A DNA stretch of 49,417 bases from Candidatus Pararuminococcus gallinarum (GCA_904419775.1 CAJFSX010000005.1:1-49417); one strand, 5' to 3'. Positions 29,443 to 37,617 are shown, counted from the stretch's first letter. The notes: generated by a model from the sequence alone, not told the origin. Program-made: numbers and translations.

Positions 29443-30708
29443 TTGGTGAAAATGGATTATCAGGTAATGCCGGAACTAGGAGAAGAAGAATATAGAGAAT
29501 TAAAAGAGGATATATCCCAGCGCGGTGTAATGGTGCCGATCGAATTTGACGAATTTGGAAATATATTGGATGGACACCACCGGTTAAAAATATGCCAGGA
29601 GCTAGGAATTAAGGAGTATCCAAAGGTAATCCGCGCCGGCATGACGGAGGAAGAAAAGCGTACCCATGCCCGCAAATTGAACATGGCGCGTCGGCAGCTT
29701 TCCCAGGAACAGCGGAGAGAGCTGATCCGACAGCAGCTGAAGGAGACACCGGAGAAGTCAGACCGTCAGATTGCGGCTGGGCTGGGCGTTGACAAAAACA
29801 CGGTCAATAAACAGAGAAAGGTCATGGAGGGATGTGGTGAGATTCACCGCGTCTCCACAACAGTGGATACACTGGGGCGCGAACAGCCTAGGCGGCGCAA
29901 ACCCGTGACCATCTTCAACCCATCCAAACGAGAGGAACGCGCCATACAAAACCCTGCTGTGGTAGAGCGCATGGCCGAGGGAGGCAGCGCTATAACGGCA
30001 GCAAAGCAGATTGCCCGGGAGGAAAAGGCGGAGCGGAAGCAATACACTTTGCCGGATGAATTGCCGGATGATGTGTGTAAGCTATATACGGCGGACATCC
30101 GGGGCGAATTGAAGATGATAGAAGATGAGAGTGTAGACTATATCATTACGGATCCGCCGTACCCGAAAGAATATGTCCCGCTTTATGAGAATTTGTCTAG
30201 GCTGGCACACCGTGTGTTGAAGCCAGGGGGTTCTTTGATTGTTATGGTAGGGCAGTCCTACTTGCCGGAAGTTATACAGCTGCTGGGAAAATATATGGCC
30301 TATCACTGGTGCCTGGCCTATTTAACACCGGGCGGGCAATCTCCGCAGCTTTGGCACAAAAGGACAAATACATTCTGGAAACCGGTACTGTGGTATACCA
30401 AAGGAGATTACACTGGCGATTACATCGGCGATGTATTGAAAAGCCCGCCCAATGATAACGACAAGCAATATCATGAATGGGGACAATCCCTAGGCGGAAT
30501 GAAAGACATTGTAGAACGCTTCACCAACCCAGGCAATACCATCCTTGACCCGTTTGTTGGAGGAGGGACTACGGGCGTTGCGGCTATTACGATGGGAAGA
30601 AAATTTATCGGAACAGATATTGAAAAAGACAATATAGAAATTACGAAAAAGAGGGTGAAAGAAACATATGCCAGAAGTCAGGCAAGAAAGAACGGGGTGG
30701 CGGGATGA
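29443..30708 (+). CDS. ParB-domain DNA methyltransferase (N4-cytosine/N6-adenine type)
   Basis: 421 residues. The N-terminal ParB/Srx-like domain has DGHHRLKI (residues 43-50), followed by a helix-turn-helix region (DRQIAAGLGVDKNTVNK). The C-terminal methyltransferase has motif IV DPPY (237-240) before motif I DPFVGGGTTG, the beta-class order. It should methylate an amino group of adenine or cytosine using S-adenosylmethionine; the site is unknown. Phages use such enzymes to protect their DNA or change packaging or gene control. GTG 29443 follows GAAAGGATTG; ATG 29452 is an alternative start. Confidence 0.88.
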   Translation: MVKMDYQVMPELGEEEYRELKEDISQRGVMVPIEFDEFGNILDGHHRLKICQELGIKEYPKVIRAGMTEEEKRTHARKLNMARRQLSQEQRRELIRQQLKETPEKSDRQIAAGLGVDKNTVNKQRKVMEGCGEIHRVSTTVDTLGREQPRRRKPVTIFNPSKREERAIQNPAVVERMAEGGSAITAAKQIAREEKAERKQYTLPDELPDDVCKLYTADIRGELKMIEDESVDYIITDPPYPKEYVPLYENLSRLAHRVLKPGGSLIVMVGQSYLPEVIQLLGKYMAYHWCLAYLTPGGQSPQLWHKRTNTFWKPVLWYTKGDYTGDYIGDVLKSPPNDNDKQYHEWGQSLGGMKDIVERFTNPGNTILDPFVGGGTTGVAAITMGRKFIGTDIEKDNIEITKKRVKETYARSQARKNGVAG

Positions 30709-31087
30709 AGCGCTGTCCCGCAGGCACAGGAGATGGGGATGGGACTGCCCAGCAGTAGACTTGGATTTTTTATTTTTAGAATATGATCACGGGAGAGCCA
30801 GTGCGATCGTGGAATACAAAAACGAACATGCCGCGCCGCAGTATGCTTCACATCCTACTTATCAGGCGATGATAGATTTGGGAAACCGCGCTGGTATTCC
30901 AGTGCTTGCGTGCCGTTATGCCGATGATTTTTCGCAGTGGAAAGTAACGCAGCTTAATCACGAAGCCCGAAAATACATACCTAATCGAGTAACCTTATCA
31001 GAACAGGAATGGGTGCGGCTGTTATACCGTATACGGGGGTATGAGGTGCCGCAAGCTGTGCTGGACGCTATTTATACAGAGGTTTAG
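30668..31087 (+). CDS. PD-(D/E)xK nuclease-like phage protein
   Basis: 139 residues overlapping the methyltransferase gene by 41 bases. Asp31/Asp33 (CPAVDLDFLFLEYD) and IVEYKN (Glu49-x-Lys51) give the D-x(n)-E-x-K pattern of restriction-endonuclease-fold nucleases; a later QWKV strand completes the core. A C-terminal helical part (LSEQEWVRLLYRIRGYEV) could bind DNA. It is usually left hypothetical. Placement right after a methyltransferase, in an overlapping frame, suggests the two act on the same DNA, but a true restriction role is unproven. Confidence 0.7.
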   Translation: MPEVRQERTGWRDEALSRRHRRWGWDCPAVDLDFLFLEYDHGRASAIVEYKNEHAAPQYASHPTYQAMIDLGNRAGIPVLACRYADDFSQWKVTQLNHEARKYIPNRVTLSEQEWVRLLYRIRGYEVPQAVLDAIYTEV

Positions 31088-31170
31088 ACAAAAAGAAAGC
31101 CGGGGCTATTCTTCCCCGGCCTTGGCGATGTATTCCGCAATAAACTTAAAGATTTTCAAAAATGTTTTGA

Positions 31171-31205
31171 GGGTCAGCACAAATCAGTGTTGGCCCTTTT
31201 TGTTT
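31171..31205 (+). terminator. Intrinsic terminator before the terminase genes
   Basis: GGGTCAGCAC (31171-31180) pairs with GTGTTGGCCC (31187-31196) and is followed by TTTTTGTTTG. A second GC-rich hairpin, GCCGGGG/CCCCGGC at 31099-31120, lies upstream without a T tract. Confidence 0.85.
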
Positions 31206-31219
31206 GAGAGGTGGTGATT

Positions 31220-31597
31220 ATGGCCAAGGGCAAATATGAATATTGGTTGACGGAAGAGGGCCTTTTGGTGTTAGAAGGATGGGCCAGGGATGGGCTGACG
31301 GATGAGCAGATTGCTTCGAATATTGGAATTGGATATTCTACGCTACAGACGTGGAAAGGCAAATATCAAGACATTCAAGACTCCCTAAAAAAGGGGAAAG
31401 AAGTTGTGGATTACGCGGTGGAAAATGCTCTGCTGAAAAACGCGTTAAAGGGAGACACCACTGCTCAAATATATTGGCTGAAAAACCGGCGTCCTGATAA
31501 GTGGAGAGATAAGCCAGGCTATGAAGATACGAGGGAGCTGGACAAGCTGGACGCAATACTGAAGGGATTAAAAGACAATGCTGCGGCTCACGACTAA
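31220..31597 (+). CDS. terS: Terminase small subunit
   Basis: 125 residues. The N-terminal helix-turn-helix (DGLTDEQIASNIGIGYSTLQTW) and the following helix pair (VDYAVENALLKNALKGDTTAQIYWLKNRRPDKW) match phage small terminases that recognise packaging-start DNA. The start is ATG 31220 after GAGGTGGTG. It overlaps the large subunit gene by 20 bases. Confidence 0.9.
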   Translation: MAKGKYEYWLTEEGLLVLEGWARDGLTDEQIASNIGIGYSTLQTWKGKYQDIQDSLKKGKEVVDYAVENALLKNALKGDTTAQIYWLKNRRPDKWRDKPGYEDTRELDKLDAILKGLKDNAAAHD

Positions 31598-32831
31598 GCA
31601 AAAAGAATATATCCAAAAGGCCACCCATAGATGGAATATCAAAACCGGAGCTGTACGCTCTGGAAAGTCTTATGTCGATACAGCCTACACAATCCCGTCG
31701 AGAATTCGTGAGAGGGTTGGGAAACCGGGCCTATCCGTCATATTCGGTGTATCCAGGGACACAATCGAACGAAACGTGCTGCAGCCTATGCGGGAGATAT
31801 ATGGCTCCGGATTGATCGGGACAATCAATAACCGCAATGTTGCGAGAATATGCGGCGAGGACACCTATTGCCTGGGTGCTGAAAAGGTGAACCAGGTGGC
31901 CAAGGTACAGGGGGCGTCCATCAAATACGCCTACGGAGATGAGATTGCCAAGTGGAACCGGGAAGTATTTGAGATGCTTAAATCCCGGCTGGACAAACCA
32001 TACAGCTGTTTTGACGGCGCATGCAACCCGGAAAACCCGACCCACTGGCTAAAGGAATTTATCGACTCGGATGCCGATATTTATCTGCAACAATATAGAC
32101 TGTTTGACAATCCTTTTCTCCCAAAAGAATATGTAGAGAATATTTGCAAGGAATACGCTGGCACGGTTTATTATGACCGTCTGGTGGAAGGAAGATGGAA
32201 GCGGGCGGAGGGGGCAATCTATCGCTTGTTCGCTGACAATCCAGGGCGTTTTCAACATACTGTTAACAGACAAGATATCAGAGAAATCCGGATTGGAATT
32301 GACTTTGGAGGCAACGGTTCCGGTCACTCCTTTGTGGCAACAGCCGTGCTTTGGAATGGCTGCTATCACGCCCTAATGAGCCGAAAACATATGAAGCGGG
32401 ATTTCCCACAAGGGATAGACGCAAACAAGCTGAGCGATCTTTTTCTCGCGTTTGTGGGAGACGTGATAGCCAAGTACGGAAAACCGAGATACGCGTTTTG
32501 GGACAACGCGGAGACGGTCCTCGGACAGAGCATAGAAAACGCCTGCCAGAAGGTATACCCATACCTCACTGTTGTACCAGCGTGGAAAAAGAGAATCAAT
32601 GACCGGATCGAGTTTACCGTCAAGCTCATGGGGGCTGGGCGTTTTTTTATGACGGAAGATTGTGAAACGCTATCAAAAGCCATGCAAGACGCGGTATATA
32701 ACAGCAAAGTGCAGGAGGAACAACGCCTTGACGACGGAAGCACAGACATAGACACGCTAGACGCTTTTGAATACACCATAGAGCGTGACATGAGCGGAGT
32801 CCGATATAATCCTGTGAAAGGAGGAATCTGA
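31578..32831 (+). CDS. terL: Terminase large subunit
   Basis: 417 residues, PBSX-type. Walker A is KTGAVRSGKS (residues 22-31); KYAYGDEIAKW contains the Walker B acidic residues. The nuclease domain has IGIDFGGNGSGHSF with its first metal-binding Asp, and a late DTLDAFEY motif with two Asp residues. It pumps and cuts phage DNA at the portal. The protein is full length for the family. It begins within the small-subunit gene. Confidence 0.95.
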   Translation: MLRLTTKQKEYIQKATHRWNIKTGAVRSGKSYVDTAYTIPSRIRERVGKPGLSVIFGVSRDTIERNVLQPMREIYGSGLIGTINNRNVARICGEDTYCLGAEKVNQVAKVQGASIKYAYGDEIAKWNREVFEMLKSRLDKPYSCFDGACNPENPTHWLKEFIDSDADIYLQQYRLFDNPFLPKEYVENICKEYAGTVYYDRLVEGRWKRAEGAIYRLFADNPGRFQHTVNRQDIREIRIGIDFGGNGSGHSFVATAVLWNGCYHALMSRKHMKRDFPQGIDANKLSDLFLAFVGDVIAKYGKPRYAFWDNAETVLGQSIENACQKVYPYLTVVPAWKKRINDRIEFTVKLMGAGRFFMTEDCETLSKAMQDAVYNSKVQEEQRLDDGSTDIDTLDAFEYTIERDMSGVRYNPVKGGI

Positions 32832-32832
32832 T

Positions 32833-34194
32833 ATATTCAGGCTTTCAAACGATGAAGAACTGGACGTTATAAAACTGGGGGAGTTTTTAAACAAACACCA
32901 GGAATGGGTCCAAAAACGGTATAAGCCGCTGATGGATGCCTACATGACAAGGTATCCAATATTTGGCCTGCCGCCAAAACCGGAATATAAACCGGACAAG
33001 CGGATCGCGGTAAACTTCGCGAAATACATCACCGATACTATGAACGGCTTTTTTATCGGGATTCCAATTAAAGTCATGTGTGATGAGGACAAAGCGGTGG
33101 CGGATTATGTGGAGTTCCTGGACCAATACAACGACCAGGACGACAATAATGCAGAGCTGTCAAAGATGTGCTCTATCTATGGCAAGGCCTATGAAATGTA
33201 CTATGTGGATGATCTAGGGAATATCGGCATCACCTATCTATCGCCGGAAGAAGCCTTCATGATCTATGATGACTCGATTCTGGAGCGGCCCAGATATTTC
33301 TGCCGGGTGTATAAGGACGCGGATGACATAGTCTATGTCAGCGTATCGGATGACACCAGGGTGCGCTATCTATCCATGGAAGGCGGACTCCACTGGCTGC
33401 CAGAAGAAGAAAAAAGCCATGGGTTTGAAGGCGTACCTGCCACAGAGTACCGAGAAAACGAGGAAGAGATCGGGATTTTCGAACCGGTGCTTACCATGAT
33501 TAATGAGTACAACGAAGCGGTCAGCGAAAAGGCAAATGATGTTGCGTATTTTGCGGACGCTTATCTAAAGGTGCTCGGCGCGAAGGTGCTGCCGGATAAT
33601 TTGCAGGAAATCAGGGATAACCGGATTATCAATTTTGAGGGCCTTCTCGATAATGGCCAGCTTGAAGTCGATTTCCTCCAAAAGCCGGACGGAGACACCT
33701 CCCAAGAGCATCTGCTCGACCGGTTGGAAAAACTGATCTTCCAAATCTCCATGGTGGCCAATATTTCAGACGAGAATTTCGGAACGTCTTCCGGGATCGC
33801 GCTGAAATACAAGCTGCAGGCTATGAGCAATTTGGCGCTGACCAAGCAGCGGAAGTTTACCAGCGGCATGAACCGGCGCTATATGCTGATATTTTCTAAC
33901 CCAGTGAGCGGGATGAAGAAGGACGACTGGGTCAAGCTGACCTATCAGTTCACCCAGAATATCCCTTCTAACCTTTTGGAAGAGTCCCAGATCGCCGGGA
34001 ACCTTGCGGGAATTGTCAGCCAGCAGACACAGCTTTCTATCCTGTCCTGCGTGGACAATGTACAGCAGGAGATGGAACAGATCAAACAGGATGAGGAGGA
34101 AGGCATCACGGATGGTTTCCCGACCAATCGAACGGTGGAGGTAGAAGATGTCGTACTGGACGAGACGGCAGGAACAACTGAAGCAAACGGCTGA
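32833..34194 (+). CDS. Portal protein (SPP1 gp6-like) with a probable ATA start
   Basis: About 453 residues if translation starts at ATA 32833. The body contains PKPEYKPDKRIAVNFAKYIT and DTMNGFFIGIPIKV, typical of SPP1 gp6-like portals, which form the ring at the DNA-packaging vertex. The first ATG is 32932, but the 33 codons before it (IFRLSNDEELDVIKLGEFL, then NKHQEWVQKRYKPL) look like the normal N-terminus of the family. AAAGGAGG lies eight bases before ATA 32833, exactly where a start should be, and no ATG, GTG or TTG is in frame before 32932. Confidence 0.9.
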   Translation: MFRLSNDEELDVIKLGEFLNKHQEWVQKRYKPLMDAYMTRYPIFGLPPKPEYKPDKRIAVNFAKYITDTMNGFFIGIPIKVMCDEDKAVADYVEFLDQYNDQDDNNAELSKMCSIYGKAYEMYYVDDLGNIGITYLSPEEAFMIYDDSILERPRYFCRVYKDADDIVYVSVSDDTRVRYLSMEGGLHWLPEEEKSHGFEGVPATEYRENEEEIGIFEPVLTMINEYNEAVSEKANDVAYFADAYLKVLGAKVLPDNLQEIRDNRIINFEGLLDNGQLEVDFLQKPDGDTSQEHLLDRLEKLIFQISMVANISDENFGTSSGIALKYKLQAMSNLALTKQRKFTSGMNRRYMLIFSNPVSGMKKDDWVKLTYQFTQNIPSNLLEESQIAGNLAGIVSQQTQLSILSCVDNVQQEMEQIKQDEEEGITDGFPTNRTVEVEDVVLDETAGTTEANG

Positions 34195-35416
34195 GAAGGA
34201 CGAGGCTAAGCTTAAAAAGCGGCTGTCGTCCTTTTTTGACGCTGAATTCAAGCGGCTGGAAAAGGAGATCGCCGCGTATTATCAGACATATGGCGTGGAT
34301 AATGTCATCGAATACCGCCGGTTGTTGGAGTCCCTGTCTGACGAGGACCGGCAGCTGCTTATAGAGCGTATGGATGAATTTGTCCGGAAGTACCCTCAGT
34401 ACGCTGATCTTATGCCGGTACGGGAGACTATTTACCGGCTTAACCGATTAGAAGGGCTGCAATACTCCGTATTCATGGAGGAGGCCAACATTGCCGGATA
34501 CACAAGCGAGCAGATGACCACCTATCTGACTGGTTTATCTCAAAAAGGTGTTAACATGGCCATGGAAACCCTGGGATTCGGAAAAAGCTTTTATGCCATC
34601 AATGCAGCGGTAGTGAAGCAGTTTGTAGATGTGCCTTGGTGCAATGGGGAAAACTTTTCAACGCGCATATGGAACGACACCCGGAAGCTGGCCCAGTATC
34701 TCAACCAGGATATTGCCCAGGGATTCGCGAGAGGCGACAGCTATGACAAGCTGGTGAGGCAGCTGCGCAAACGTTTCAGCAATGTCAACCGCCGGGATGC
34801 TTACCGGCTGATCTTCACCGAGGGGACTTACGTCATGGCGGAAAGCTCCATGCAGCCGTTTACGGAGGATTTTGAGAGGTACCGGCTTTCTCCTGTCATG
34901 GATGGGCGCACCTGCCCGATCTGCAGGAGCCTGGCACGACAGGTATTTGAAATTAAAGACCGCCAGCCAGGGGTAAACTTCCCGCCTATCCACCCGTGGT
35001 GCCGCTGTTCCTGGGAGATTGTGGTTGATGATTGGGATAAATGGATCGACGATTATGTAGCCAAGCATCCCGGGGATGCAAAGCGGGCGGAAACGGTTGC
35101 AAAGCGGGTGGATGATGATATAATTAATAAAAAGGAAGATATGCTAAAGATAGACTTACAGTTTTTTGCAGAGAAAGATATAAAAAATCAGGAGTCTAGA
35201 TCTTTGAAGCGTGCAATCCGTAAATACCAGGCAAGAATTGAAGATCATGAAGCCAAGATCAAAAATCCTAAAGAGATATATCCTGAATGGGATACATATG
35301 ACTGGCGTTATCAGGAAGGATTAAAGCGGCATTGGAACAAAGAAATTCGAAACTTCCGGCAATCTATTCAAGATCGAATAGACGAATTAAAGGAAAGAGG
35401 TGATTACGATGAGTAA
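34148..35416 (+). CDS. MuF-domain head protein with a C-terminal effector-like module
   Basis: 422 residues. Residues 1-300 form a head morphogenesis protein of the SPP1 gp7/MuF family, with SPVMDGRTCPICRSL (251-262) and PPIHPWCRCSW (279-289). A linker leads to MLKIDLQFFAEKD (332-344) and then a charged helical domain (LKRAIRKYQARIEDHEAKI to IDELKERGDYDE). LQFFA is a Prp-protease target motif, and ATG 35141 just before it has an AAAGGA ribosome-like site. The last 110 codons are AT-rich, unlike the rest. This is the architecture of MuF polymorphic toxins, but no nuclease motif can be seen, so the effector function is inferred. Confidence 0.85.
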   Translation: MSYWTRRQEQLKQTAEKDEAKLKKRLSSFFDAEFKRLEKEIAAYYQTYGVDNVIEYRRLLESLSDEDRQLLIERMDEFVRKYPQYADLMPVRETIYRLNRLEGLQYSVFMEEANIAGYTSEQMTTYLTGLSQKGVNMAMETLGFGKSFYAINAAVVKQFVDVPWCNGENFSTRIWNDTRKLAQYLNQDIAQGFARGDSYDKLVRQLRKRFSNVNRRDAYRLIFTEGTYVMAESSMQPFTEDFERYRLSPVMDGRTCPICRSLARQVFEIKDRQPGVNFPPIHPWCRCSWEIVVDDWDKWIDDYVAKHPGDAKRAETVAKRVDDDIINKKEDMLKIDLQFFAEKDIKNQESRSLKRAIRKYQARIEDHEAKIKNPKEIYPEWDTYDWRYQEGLKRHWNKEIRNFRQSIQDRIDELKERGDYDE

Positions 35417-35633
35417 GCTCAGCGAAGAATCGTTAAAATACATCATAGCCAGACTGGTTAATAATGCAAATGAAGCCGTAGAAGAGAGCGAAAAGGATAA
35501 AGGTAATGTATTTAATCAAGGACGGCGTCTTGCGTACTATGAGATGTTAGATGTCTTGAAAAGCGAACTAGATGTAAGGGATGCAGACCTGAAGGAATTG
35601 GGTTTAGATTTTGATGTGAATAAAATCGTATAA
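35409..35633 (+). CDS. Candidate partner or immunity protein of the MuF C-terminal domain
   Basis: 74 residues starting at ATG 35409 (SKLSEESLKYIIARLVNNANE). The start lies inside the last codons of the MuF gene, eight bases of overlap, with AGAGGTGAT upstream, so the two are translated together. The protein is small, acidic and helical (RRLAYYEMLDVLKSELDVRDADLKELGLDFDV). Location and size fit an antidote for the effector module. It is AT-rich like that module. No family with known activity is recognised. Confidence 0.65.
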   Translation: MSKLSEESLKYIIARLVNNANEAVEESEKDKGNVFNQGRRLAYYEMLDVLKSELDVRDADLKELGLDFDVNKIV

Positions 35634-35643
35634 AAACCAAACA

Positions 35644-35653
35644 CCACCAGTCA
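35644..35653 (+). repeat. Inverted repeat, left arm flanking yjcQ-like gene
   Basis: CCACCAGTCA here is exactly complementary to TGACTGGTGG at 36062-36071; together they bracket the YjcQ-family gene. Confidence 0.5.
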
Positions 35654-35686
35654 GAAATAGCCGGTGGCTTTAAGGGGTGAAAAGGT

Positions 35687-36040
35687 ATGGCAAGAGACGA
35701 TATAGAAGTTATCCAGTATAAAATACTGGCGTACTTATACGAGAGCCTGAAAGTAGGACACGCTACGGCGCTTGAAGAAGTCGCATGGAAATGCAAACTG
35801 TTTGATATCACCCGGGAATACTGGCTCGTGATTATGAAAACACTCATAGATTCAGGGTATGTATCTGGGCTCAAGTATGTAGGGGCAAAAGACATGGAGG
35901 GCGTTTTGGAAGTTGGGATATTCACCATCACAGGCGAGGGAAGGAAATATCTCGTAGAAAACAGCACGATGCAGAAAGTAAAAGACATGCTTGGCGAAGC
36001 ATTCAAGATTGTGCTGGGCGGATTGATAGGGATGCTGTAA
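35687..36040 (+). CDS. YjcQ-family protein
   Basis: 117 residues. MARDDIEVIQYKILAYLYES and the later MKTLIDSGYVSGLKYV follow the YjcQ family (winged-helix-like). The C-terminal VLGGLIGML is hydrophobic and may touch a membrane or partner. YjcQ proteins are found in Firmicute prophages and chromosomes, function unknown. The gene is AT-rich and has its own terminator. AAGGGGTGAAAAGGT precedes the ATG. Confidence 0.78.
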   Translation: MARDDIEVIQYKILAYLYESLKVGHATALEEVAWKCKLFDITREYWLVIMKTLIDSGYVSGLKYVGAKDMEGVLEVGIFTITGEGRKYLVENSTMQKVKDMLGEAFKIVLGGLIGML

Positions 36041-36045
36041 ATTAT

Positions 36046-36078
36046 AACCACCATCCATTGTTGACTGGTGGTTTTTTT
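36046..36078 (+). terminator. Intrinsic terminator after the yjcQ-like gene
   Basis: AACCACCA (36046-36053) pairs with TGGTGGTT (36066-36073), followed by five more T residues. It could make the following head genes depend on another promoter or on antitermination. Confidence 0.85.
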
Positions 36079-36103
36079 ATGCCTATTTTGAGGAGGATAC
36101 GCT

Positions 36104-36295
36104 ATGGACATGGGGACAATTGATATCAGGATTTTGGCGGAAAAGGTAGAGGACTTTTTGTACGATCAGTTGGGGAGAGAACGCTATGTGGTGTGTATCT
36201 TGCGGGAGATATACAATCGACTTCTTGAAAATCTGGATGGCTGGCCTCTTGTACCGAATGGGGAAATCCATAGTTGGAAGGAGAAAAAGGAATGA
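36104..36295 (+). CDS. Phage hypothetical protein, 63 residues
   Basis: Starts MDMGTIDIRILAEKVEDFLY behind AGGAGGATACGCT and ends HSWKEKKE. It is mostly helical (YVVCILREIYNRLLENLDGW). Its stop overlaps the thioredoxin-like start as ATGA. Function unknown. Confidence 0.6.
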   Translation: MDMGTIDIRILAEKVEDFLYDQLGRERYVVCILREIYNRLLENLDGWPLVPNGEIHSWKEKKE

Positions 36296-36549
36296 AACAG
36301 CTTTACTTTTTCCACGCCCCTTGGTGCCCGCCTTGCCGCTTCTTTGAAAAGCAATTTATCTCTCCTTTGGCGTCCATGGTAGGACAGGATAAAATCGTCA
36401 GGATCGATGTACAGAAAGAACCCTTCCGAGCGGACCGCTACGGAGTCAGCCGGGTTCCGATGGCAATCTTGATGGAAGGTGGAAAGGCGGTGGATTACGT
36501 CGGCATGGCAGATTTGGAAAGATGCGCCCAGTTTCTGAAAGGAGAGTGA
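36292..36549 (+). CDS. Thioredoxin-like protein
   Basis: 85 residues with the thioredoxin active site WCPPC (Trp11 to Cys15) in FHAPWCPPCRFF, and the cis-proline in VSRVPMAIL. It is a single thioredoxin fold, shorter than standard thioredoxin. It could reduce or shuffle disulfides in phage or host proteins. The start is ATG 36292 after GAGAAAAAGG, overlapping the previous gene. Presence within head genes is uncommon and it may be an accessory gene for nucleotide reduction or for assembly. Confidence 0.82.
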   Translation: MKQLYFFHAPWCPPCRFFEKQFISPLASMVGQDKIVRIDVQKEPFRADRYGVSRVPMAILMEGGKAVDYVGMADLERCAQFLKGE

Positions 36550-36603
36550 TCCGCATATCTCCCACCGGCAGGGAACAGCCGGGTAGAAAAGAGGTGGTGT
36601 GAT

Positions 36604-36906
36604 TTGATTGCCGTTTCCGCCACAGACGGCGGAATCGCCTTAGAAGGCCATGCGGGCTACGCCCAGGCAGGCAAGGATATTGTCTGCGCCGGAGTGACCG
36701 CTTTGGTACAGACGCTGATCGTCTCACTGGAGGAGCTGACAGCAGATCAAATTGAATACTCCATATCCCCAGGAAAGGCGGATATACGCTATAGGAATCT
36801 GTCAGAGGTAGGAAGGCTTCTGGTGGGTTCCTTTTTTGTTGGACTCAAAGAAATTGAGAGGGAATTCCCGGAGTATATCCGGTTATCTTGTCCGCAACGA
36901 CAATAA
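36604..36906 (+). CDS. prp: Prp-type cysteine protease (ribosomal-processing protease homologue)
   Basis: 100 residues. LEGHAGYAQAGKDIVCAGVTAL holds the catalytic pair His16 and Cys28, 12 residues apart, as in S. aureus Prp (His22, Cys34). Host Prp cuts the N-terminal extension of ribosomal protein L27 at LQFFA-S and was found through cleavage of phage capsid and scaffold proteins. Here the phage carries its own copy directly before scaffold and capsid genes, both of which have an LQLFA N-terminus, so the protease is likely for head maturation. TTG 36604 follows GAGGTGGTG. Confidence 0.9.
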   Translation: MIAVSATDGGIALEGHAGYAQAGKDIVCAGVTALVQTLIVSLEELTADQIEYSISPGKADIRYRNLSEVGRLLVGSFFVGLKEIEREFPEYIRLSCPQRQ

Positions 36907-36958
36907 ACTACGGGCAACGGCGCGGACTCGTGACGGGCCGGGGCAGAAAGGATAACGT

Positions 36959-37615
36959 ATGAAAAACAGATATTTTTTACAACTCTTTGCGGAAGGCGAA
37001 GGGGGCGGGGCTGCTACAGAGGGCGGCAACGCAACCGGCGCGACAGGCGAAGGAACAACGCAGACGAACGCACAAAATACCATATCTTTTGACGACTTTC
37101 TAGCACAGGAGGGCCATCAAGCCGAATTTGACCGGAGGGTCAGCAAGGCTATCCAAACCGCTGTTGCGAATGCTCAGAAGAGATGGCAAACACTGACGGA
37201 TGATAAGGTGTCGGAGGCCGAGAAGCTGGCGCAGATGACCGGCGAGCAAAAAGAAAAATACCGGGCGGATAAAGCGGAAAAAGAGCTTGCTGAGCTGAAG
37301 CGGCAGATTGCTTTAGGCGATATGGCCAAAACCGCACGGAAAATGCTGGCAGATGAGCAGATTTCTATTCCAGACGAAATGGTGATGCATCTGGTAACAG
37401 ACGATGCGGAAAAGACAAAAGAGATCGTGGAGAGTTTTGCTAAATCCTATAAGGCGGCATTGCAAGCAGGCATCAAAGAGGCGTTCCGAGGTAATCCGCC
37501 CAAAGCCAACCAAGGCGAAACCACAGTGACCAGAGAGCAGATTCTCGCTGTAAAAGACACCAATGAAAGACGCCGCTTAATCGCGGAAAATCCACAATTA
37601 TTTGTTAGGAGGTAA
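36959..37615 (+). CDS. Scaffold protein (DUF4355-like)
   Basis: 218 residues. The N-terminus MKNRYFLQLFAEGEGGG has an LQLFA motif predicted to be cut by the neighbouring Prp, and a Gly/Thr-rich linker follows. The body is a long coiled coil (RWQTLTDDKVSEAEKLAQM, EKELAELKRQIAL), usual for phage scaffolds that build the procapsid shell, and the C-terminus ends RRRLIAENPQLF. GGCAGAAAGGATAACGT precedes the ATG. Confidence 0.85.
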   Translation: MKNRYFLQLFAEGEGGGAATEGGNATGATGEGTTQTNAQNTISFDDFLAQEGHQAEFDRRVSKAIQTAVANAQKRWQTLTDDKVSEAEKLAQMTGEQKEKYRADKAEKELAELKRQIALGDMAKTARKMLADEQISIPDEMVMHLVTDDAEKTKEIVESFAKSYKAALQAGIKEAFRGNPPKANQGETTVTREQILAVKDTNERRRLIAENPQLFVRR

Positions 37616-37617
37616 CT

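Noticed and set aside
31099..31120. GC-rich hairpin after the EXK nuclease-like gene as a terminator.
   Set aside because: The stem is good but no T tract follows; the terminator at 31171-31205 is the better candidate.
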